A DNA stretch of 64,000 nucleotides, taken from NCBI RefSeq assembly GCF_949628265.1, contig NC_088786.1, positions 27,487,681-27,551,680 of the forward strand. Reading direction: 5' to 3'. The position numbers and the translations under genes are program-made. Within the stretch, counting starts at the first letter, position 1. Each line of letters begins with the position of its first letter. Under the pieces are notes generated by a model that saw only the letters and a program-made list of their open reading frames with translations, made no database searches and was not told where the DNA came from. This DNA is from Cloeon dipterum. Taxonomy: Eukaryota; Arthropoda; Insecta; Ephemeroptera; Baetidae. This document shows, piece after piece, positions 62,701 to 64,000 of the stretch.

Positions 62701-64000
62701 TTGTCAAATTGTAATTTCGCTGATGCGCCGCGCGGATGAAAAGGGGCCGGCGAACACAATGGACAAATGTAGAGTAAAACCAAACGAAAAAGATCAACCG
62801 CGGTCGGCGCTGAGAGCTGGCGCACTCGGTGGTGCGCGCAAAATAATATTTTCATTTGACAAAAAATGTGCCGCTTTTGTGGTCGGCACGCGTGTGTTGG
62901 TTTTTCTCTGTGTATGCTTGTGCTCCCTGTGAGTGAGCGAGTCTCCCACGCTGCGCCTTTCTGCGCCTTGTGCACTTGAAGTGATTGCATGAGATTCATT
63001 CAAACACCAGCCGAGTCCTCCTCATTAGACAGAGGGCCTCTTGATTAATTATTTCGCGCCCCGCGTGTGATAACTAGAGGATGACGTGCGTGGTCTGCGC
63101 CGAAGGGCTTCACTTGATTTTCTCTCATTCTCATTCGACGCACATCCTCTTATTTCGCGATCCGAGGCGACACACACGCGGGCGCCGCTTTCATTACGCT
63201 ATTCCACACTTCTTGCACTTTTGCGAGCTCAGGTTTGCAAAATTTTCACATTGTGTGGCACAACCTTCTAAAGCTGCGGGTTAATATTTATTTTTTTATA
63301 CAAATTTGTGGCTGCGAACCATCTAAGGAAGATTTTAATTTGCATTCGGTAAATTTGCAGAAAATTATGAAAATATAAAAAACAGTTTTAATTGAATTCA
63401 GGACATGAAATTATATGGGCTGTGGAGAGTGGTTTTATTAGGTAAAATGTGCTCATATTTTATTCATGACTTCTCAGCAACTATTTAAAACACAATTTCT
63501 TTTATTAGTTCAATTTTTTGGTATTTATTTGCTTTGTGATCTGACTTATTTTAAAATATTTGTACGAAAAATTTTAAATTAAGCGCAGTTATTCAACATT
63601 TATTTGTATGCCTAACATTTAAGTGGTATTGCAATCTACCCTAGAAATAACTACATATGTATTTGAGGAAGATGCGGAGACAGAAGCAACAGCTTTTTTA
63701 AACGCAGATTGAAAAAATAGTTACATTAGAATTTGATTTACGCTAAATTTTTCCAAGCAAATTGTGAATTTTACAATGTGTGCCCTCCTTAATACGGCAC
63801 GTGCCTTGTTGAAAGATGTGCTTTGAATTCATTGATGAATGATATGCGCGTGTGCGCGGCTTAATTATACGGTGCGAAAACCAAACATACCTGCATTGAC
63901 TGTTAAACATAACCTTAACTGTGAGGGAAATCCTCAGATAAATCTTTAAAAGCATTATCGATAATAGCATGAAGCTTTTTTAAAAGACGTTTAGAAATGA
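59760..64000. other. RNF103 5' flank and right-hand region without a supported gene
   Basis: No exon chain could be built. The first 550 bp are moderately GC-rich and form the RNF103 promoter side. From 60330 to 62600 the DNA is AT-rich, with a GCGCGC/ACACGCGTGTG patch near 61605-61625. A second GC-richer block at 62730-63270 resembles a promoter or 5' UTR of a gene lying mostly to the right. Isolated ATG-plus-donor mini-frames occur at 62413-62381 (-) and 61547-61580 (+), but neither connects to a further exon. A TATCGATA lies at 63956-63963. Confidence 0.5.
59911..59918. promoter_or_regulatory. Perfect CRE (TGACGTCA) in the RNF103 promoter region
   Basis: An eight-base palindromic CREB/ATF site 152 bp upstream of the RNF103 start codon, in a locally GC-richer stretch. 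The position fits a proximal promoter; function is inference. Confidence 0.5.

Noticed and set aside
1-64000. Mobile elements, CRISPR arrays, tRNA or rRNA genes, defence systems
   Set aside because: No transposase, integrase or reverse-transcriptase motifs, no terminal-repeat pairs, no regularly spaced repeats and no tRNA A/B-box pair were recognised by reading. A RepeatMasker, tRNAscan and Infernal search would be decisive.

Overview
This is a eukaryotic nuclear window, almost certainly from an arthropod and most likely an insect with a compact genome. Twelve protein-coding genes can be assembled exon by exon from the raw sequence. Nearly all introns are short (many 49-80 bp), and the DNA between genes is AT-rich. 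The combination of an insect-type macroglobulin complement-related gene (Mcr, with an LDLa module and no thioester), a convoluted/chaoptin-type LRR protein and a vesicular nucleotide transporter points to Arthropoda. A SIRT5 gene, which Drosophila lacks, argues against a fly of that kind. The species cannot be named from this sequence alone. No operons, CRISPR arrays, rRNA or tRNA genes, or transposase or reverse-transcriptase coding sequence were seen.

Layout: 1-2581 no supported gene; 2582-3357 (+) isochorismatase-domain protein (ISOC2-like); 5880-3748 (-) JMJD6/PSR; 6253-7332 (+) SIRT5, head-to-head with JMJD6 over 372 bp; 7709-8468 (+) FAIM; 13023-8686 (-) large LRR + FN3 surface protein; 16409-22087 (+) EDRF1; 23040-38962 (+) Mcr, 31 coding exons with a 7.8-kb first intron; 40322-42928 (+) SLC17A9/VNUT; 43631-49101 (+) phosphorylase kinase beta (PHKB); 51966-49860 (-) RNF26-like membrane RING ligase; 53113-56052 (+) COG6; 59759-57181 (-) RNF103-like membrane RING ligase; 59760-64000 no supported gene.

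Every gene model keeps reading frame across all its splice junctions, and the summed exons give whole codon numbers (194, 384, 270, 177, 1066, 1104, 1649, 444, 1074, 363, 626 and 613 residues). Each is close to the length of its animal homologue. About 118 coding introns were placed. Three of them use a GC-AG rather than GT-AG boundary (FAIM, the LRR gene, PHKB).

The genes are unrelated housekeeping, signalling, secretory-pathway and cell-surface functions and do not form one pathway. Two polytopic RING ligases (RNF26-like and RNF103-like) flank COG6, which looks like coincidence. I found no new multi-gene system. The points most worth a second look are the thioester-less Mcr with a possible alternative first exon, the GC-AG introns, SIRT5 without an obvious targeting leader, the shared JMJD6/SIRT5 promoter, a perfect CRE in the RNF103 promoter, and the two unexplained ends of the window.
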